A stretch of 64,000 nucleotides of DNA from Chrysoporthe austroafricana (lineage: Eukaryota; Ascomycota; Sordariomycetes; Diaporthales; Cryphonectriaceae). The notes under the pieces are model-generated. The model was given only the letters and a program-made list of their open reading frames with translations, did no database searches and was not told the origin of the DNA. A program made the translations under genes and the position numbers. Positions 59,890 to 64,000 of the stretch are shown piece by piece (the first letter of the stretch is position 1; the number at the start of each line of letters is the position of its first letter). Location: contig JYIP02000003.1 in NCBI GenBank assembly GCA_001051155.2, forward strand, positions 5,270,001-5,334,000, in the 5' to 3' direction.

Positions 59890-60330
59890 CCCGATTTATA
59901 GTCTGTTCGTCTGCTAAGGGCATTTGCGCGGGTATTTTCTTTTCCCGGGATATACGTAATTCTGATATCGAATTATAATAAGTATTCTGCTTACCTGATT
60001 TGTCTTTTATTAAATACTTTTATTGTTATAAATATTGCAAGGTTTTTGTAGTTTGTAAAGACCTGGATTGGATATTTTGTACCGATCAAGTAGTATTCCT
60101 ATTCTTGGAATGCATATACTATTGCTATAAATTCTTGATCCGGCATAGCGTATTTGAATTCTGGTCTATTGAATTTTTTGCTAAAGTTTGCAATAAAGTA
60201 TAGTTTTTCTTGATTATCCCTCTGAATAAATTCGCTGCCGATAGCATAAGCTGATATATCGGTATTGATTTCGAATAGTTTTACTGGATCTGCTTCTTAT
60301 AATATAAGTTTTTGAGTAACCCTTTCTTTG
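59890..60330 (-). pseudogene. RNase H of copy F
   Basis: The minus-strand reading gives DPVKLFEINTDISAYA, NFSKKFNRPE, then QEFIAIVYAF and YIPGKENTRANALSRR, the standard gypsy RNase H blocks, with scattered stops. Confidence 0.8.
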
Positions 60331-60399
60331 AATATCTTAAATGCTTTTTGTTAAGTTTTTGTCCATTCGAATATTCTGTCTTTCTTGGTTAGCTCTATT

Positions 60400-61150
60400 A
60401 GTAATCTGGCTATTTCCGCATATCTTTTGATAAATTATTAGTAGAAATTGATATATCCGAAAAAGGATTTGATATTAATAATATCTTGAGGTTATAGCTA
60501 TTCTCGTATTGTTTCGACTTTGTTTTTTTGCATTCTAATTCTGCCTGGTTCAATAGTATATTCCAAGTAGTCGACCTTTTGCGTATAGAATTGGCTCTTT
60601 TTTCCGTTAATAAAGAGTTTATTATTTTTGAAAGTTTGTAATACTTATTTGATATAGTACTTATATATTTCGAAATCTTTGGAATAGATTAAAATATTGT
60701 CGAGGTAAATAATAATAAAATAATCTAAGTATCCTCGCAAGACGTAATGCATATATTTCTGGAAGGATGCTGGAATGTTAGTAAGTCCGAATAGCATAAT
60801 AAAGTATTCAAAATAGCTATAGCATATCCTGAATGCCGTTTTCCATTTATTTCCTTCCTTAATACGGATATGCGCATATCTTTCTTGTAAATCGAATGCC
60901 GTAAACCAGTTTGCATTACGAAATCTATTGCGCAATTCTTTTGGTAGTAATAGTAGATATTAGTTTTTAATAATAATATCATTAAGTTTCCTGTAATTTA
61001 CGCAAAGTCGTAATTTGCCGTTCTTTTTTGGTATAAATAGGATTAAGTATTTTGTTAGTAAGTAGGATTTTCGTATAAATCCCTTTTTGAGTTATTTATC
61101 GAAATATTCCTTGAAAGCTTCGAATTGTACTTTATCTAATCCGTAAATTG
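60400..61150 (-). pseudogene. Reverse transcriptase of copy F
   Basis: The clean stretch 60645-60935 reads NANWFTAFDLQERYAHIRI, then KTAFRICYSYFEYFIMLFGL, NIPASFQ and YLDNILIYS. The catalytic YLDD box is now YLDN (codon near 60696-60698), a G->A change. Outside this stretch the frame has stops. It copies element RNA into DNA in an intact element. Confidence 0.85.
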
Positions 61151-61699
61151 GTTCGAAAATTGGGTATATACTAAGCTTAAATAGGATTTTATAATCGTAT
61201 AAACCGTATGCTAGGAATCCCGTATCCCTTTTTGGCTTGAAAATTTCTTTGAACTTATAATATTTTCTTAATATATTTTTAAATTCTAGCCTTAATCCCT
61301 TTTTTGTATTCGCTATTTATAGGAATAGAAAGTATCGTTTCGCTATTCTATTTTCGTAATTGATTTCCTTATAATTCTATAATCTATATATCGGGGCTTT
61401 CGGGAATTGCTTATAATCCGGGAAGAACCGTTAATTCTCTTTTTATAGTATTTGTTTTCGATATCTTGTATTATATTAAGTCGAGTAATTATTTTAGCAT
61501 TTATCCGTTTATTATATTAATCTATTATTGCTCTGTTCTTTAGAGTCTGACTATCGTATAATTCTTTTCTATAAGCTATTAATCTTTGCTAATTTGGAAA
61601 TAATATAAGTATTCGTTTGAAAGCTTTTTGTTAAGCTTTTCTTAATAACTGAATCTTGCTTTGCGCTTTTGATCGTAACTATTTTCTGGGATACGGTAT

Positions 61700-62020
61700 T
61701 ATCCTAATAGATCTGGCCAGTAGTCTAATCGATTCGAAAATTATGCTTTTTGAGCTAAAGTAATCCTATAATTATATCGTATTTTGCTATATCCGTAATA
61801 TCGAAAGTCAAATTTATTATATATTCTTAGATCGAGACGAATAGATAATCAGTTTTTCTGTCGATTATATTTTGGTTATAAATAACTAGTTTCCTTTCTG
61901 TAGTATATAGTATATACGGATTCCTTTTTTGTTTCCATATAATATATGCCTGATTGATAATTCTTAGTAAAATGAAATTCTTTTAAGCGCTATTGTCCAA
62001 AAATGCGCTATATATTTGCC
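61700..62020 (-). pseudogene. Aspartic protease of copy F
   Basis: AFLDNSA stands where the D-S-G-A active site is expected (G lost), followed by NFI, TDIAKYDIIIGL (the I-L-G-x-x-W-L strand) and IDWTTGQIYWD. This is the usual Ty3/gypsy retropepsin-like domain, inactive because of substitutions and stops. Confidence 0.7.
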
Positions 62021-63232
62021 TGTTAAGTTATATAGGTATCTTGATATGCTTTCAGCTTGCTGCTATTGCTAGGCTTAAAGACTTTATAGGTCCGAATGTC
62101 TGCTATTCCGTTATAAGCATTTTTCGTCTTTTAGGGCCTTTTGGGTTTGTTTAGGGCTTTGAATTGCTTGTCTTGCAAGTTTTTTAGCTTATTCCGTACT
62201 GTATATATATCTTTATCTGTTACGGTTTTCAAAGTCCTTTTGTTAGTATTAAGTATATAGTTTTTTGCTAGTATGGATTTCATATTCTTCTGTTTAGCAT
62301 TCTTGCTATTTTACCTTTTTTTCGAAGCAATTTCGAGAAAAGTTACTGGGCAGCCCGATAAGACCAAAATATCCGTTTCGATCGAATCTGACTTTGCAAT
62401 AGAGATCTTATTCCTTATAAGCTTTAATAATTAAATATTAATCCCTTTAAGGAAACCAATCGTTTGCTATTTTGGCTGCAAAATATTCTTTGCAATTATT
62501 ATAGACATACGAGACCTATGCAATCTGGTAATGCTGGAATAATCTTGTACTAATTTTTTCGTTTTCGTATTTTCTATAGGTATTATCCTGAAACCGAATA
62601 TTTCTGAAAACTTTATTAAGTATAAGTCTAAAAATAGCGTATTCCGTATTTTCTGGAAATTCAAAAATTGCATCTATTAATAGGTTCTGGACGTCCTTTC
62701 CGTTTTCCGTATCGGAAGTAATAGATTCCTATAAGTCGTTTTGCTATTTGTCCTGGAAAGTTTCTCTTTTGCCAGGATTTGTCGATTCTAGGATTTTGCT
62801 AAAAAGTTTTTTTGCCAAGCGGTCTACCCAATATAATTAAGGGTATTTCCTTTTGTCTTTTTCGTATCCTTCTTGCTTAACAATTCCGAATAGTCCGGAA
62901 TTGTTATTGGGTAAATAATTGTGCTTGCTAGCAATCTTTCTTAAGGAATTAATAGAGCAATCGGACATAGTATCGGTCCCGATGCTTCCTATTGCTATTT
63001 GCTTTCTTCTTTTTAGTACGTATAAGAACCAATTGCTTTCTTCCTTATCCGAAAGGTATTTCTGGCAATAATTGTCGTAGCAAATAGTCCAATTGAGATT
63101 ATTATGCTTTTTCCTGGAGCCCGGTATTTGCTCTATAAGGCTCTTTTTTGAAAGTTAGTTATCCTTTCGTTAAGCCGCGCTGAAATATTTTTCCTTTAAT
63201 ACGGGCTTCCAATTATTTTTCTTAAGTTATCG

Positions 63233-63274
63233 GCATTCCCTTGCTATATGCCCTATTTTTCCGCAATTATAGCA
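63233..63274 (-). other. CCHC zinc knuckle of copy F Gag
   Basis: CYNCGKIGHIAREC, an intact C-x2-C-x4-H-x4-C nucleocapsid motif that binds element RNA. It sits downstream of the capsid part as expected. Confidence 0.9.
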
Positions 63275-63439
63275 ATTATAACGGGGTTTTTCCTTGCTAG
63301 GGCTCTTTTGTACCGTATTTAATTTTATAAATCCTGGATAGGTCGTACTATTATATGCAGTATTGCATTAGTAATTACGCTATTATTATTGGGTTTATTA
63401 TAAAAGTTTCCCCGTATTAGCTTGGAATTTAGAACGAAA

Positions 63440-64000
63440 ATGCGCTTATATCTTTTATTTTTCCATTCGTTTCTTATACTATCGGTTATCGATTTTAATT
63501 GCGATTTCAGTATATTCCGAAAATTCTTAAAGCCTATCGATCTTATAAAGTTCGTCCTTAATTTCGTTTTTGAGTCCCGCATAGTACTAGGTTATTATCC
63601 AAGCCGGATTTTAAAATAATTTGGACAAGATGCATTTGAATTCGGCCATATAGGCTAATACTGATTTAGTTTGTCGCAGTCTTATAAATTCTCGTTCTGC
63701 CATTCTAATCTTATCCGGGTTGCCAAAAATTCCTTTAATCATTTGCTCGAATCTATTAAAGTAAGAAAATATCTTAATTGTTTCCATTTTGCATACTGCT
63801 AGATTGCCTTGATTATCCAGATAGTCGCGAAAGAAAGGTTTATACTAAGCTAGGGCTTTGTACTGGAAACGAGTTCTTGCAAAAACGACTTTCTTTTCTT
63901 CAGTATCAAACTAGGAACCGTAATGGGCAAAGTAGGCCTTGTATTAGGTAATGAATCCTTGGAAAGTCTTCTGATTCCCATTATAAGTATTAAGCTTATC
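63440..64000 (-). pseudogene. Gag of gypsy copy F (Retrotrans_gag type)
   Basis: Minus-strand translation near the edge shows FARTRFQYKALA, a following FFRDYLDN, FGNPDKIRMAERELINLRQ and DELYKIDRL. These are the classic retrotransposon gag helices that form the capsid shell. A few stops interrupt it, and the N-terminus is outside the window. Confidence 0.75.

Larger units (their letters stand above)
58600..64000 (-). mobile_element. Ty3/gypsy retrotransposon copy F, gag to integrase, moderately RIP-degraded
   Basis: A different gypsy lineage from copies A-C. The minus strand reads, from the right window edge leftwards, gag, zinc knuckle, protease, RT, RNase H and integrase in normal Ty3/gypsy order. 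All are recognisable but interrupted by stops (TGG->TAG/TGA, CAA/CAG->TAA/TAG) and Asp->Asn changes. Neither LTR is identified: the 5' end lies beyond 64000 and the 3' end somewhere below 58600. It is less mutated than the 1-30 kb elements. Confidence 0.85.

Overview
The window reads as genomic DNA of a filamentous ascomycete (Pezizomycotina). The evidence is short GT..AG introns of 49-74 bp with CTGAC/CTGAA-like branch points, Ty3/gypsy and Ty1/copia retrotransposons, a pogo/Fot1-type DNA transposon, a highly reducing type I polyketide synthase, and very AT-rich repeats whose copies differ mainly by C->T and G->A changes, as expected of repeat-induced point mutation (RIP). Species cannot be fixed from sequence alone. 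The alternation of AT-rich repeat blocks with a GC-balanced gene island is like the compartmentalised genomes of some Dothideomycetes.

Layout. (1) 1-33.8 kb is a RIP-ruined repeat block. Copy A of a gypsy family (minus, 1-2956, running off the window) and full-length copy B (plus, 15209-25844, with two LTRs and a TCGAA target-site duplication) lie head to head around a 12.3-kb degenerate spacer that holds a 99-bp-period tandem repeat. A third truncated copy C (29.0-30.1 kb, minus) abuts a pile-up of decayed copia-type LTRs (30.1-33.8 kb), all on the minus strand. (2) 33.8-56 kb is a gene island. It holds an apparently intact small methyltransferase (33865-34560), a decayed copia gag-protease fragment, a broken highly reducing PKS (37095-43357, minus), a TA-flanked pogo-like element with a solo copia LTR nested inside it, a short-chain dehydrogenase with one frame break, the N-terminal half of a cytochrome P450, a stray PKS enoyl-reductase fragment, an unrecognised broken gene, a tentative acyltransferase fragment, and a multi-exon gene (51196-55559, minus) for a Ulp1/C48-like cysteine protease with six C-terminal repeats built on a D-x-x-W-W-G core. 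(3) 56-64 kb is a second AT-rich block: another copia LTR with a 34-bp tandem array, a cysteine-motif ORF whose cysteines have largely become tyrosines, and a gypsy element on the minus strand with gag, zinc knuckle, protease, RT, RNase H and integrase all still recognisable.

How it fits together. Methyltransferase, PKS, dehydrogenase, P450, enoyl-reductase piece and acyltransferase-like piece look like the remains of one polyketide gene cluster that has been invaded, rearranged and partly mutated. Several in-frame stops are CAA->TAA or CAG->TAG in otherwise readable domains, the change expected of RIP acting in, or leaking into, single-copy DNA. The protease-repeat gene next door is by contrast almost open and is the best candidate for something undescribed. 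All identifications come from reading translated motifs; no database search was possible.
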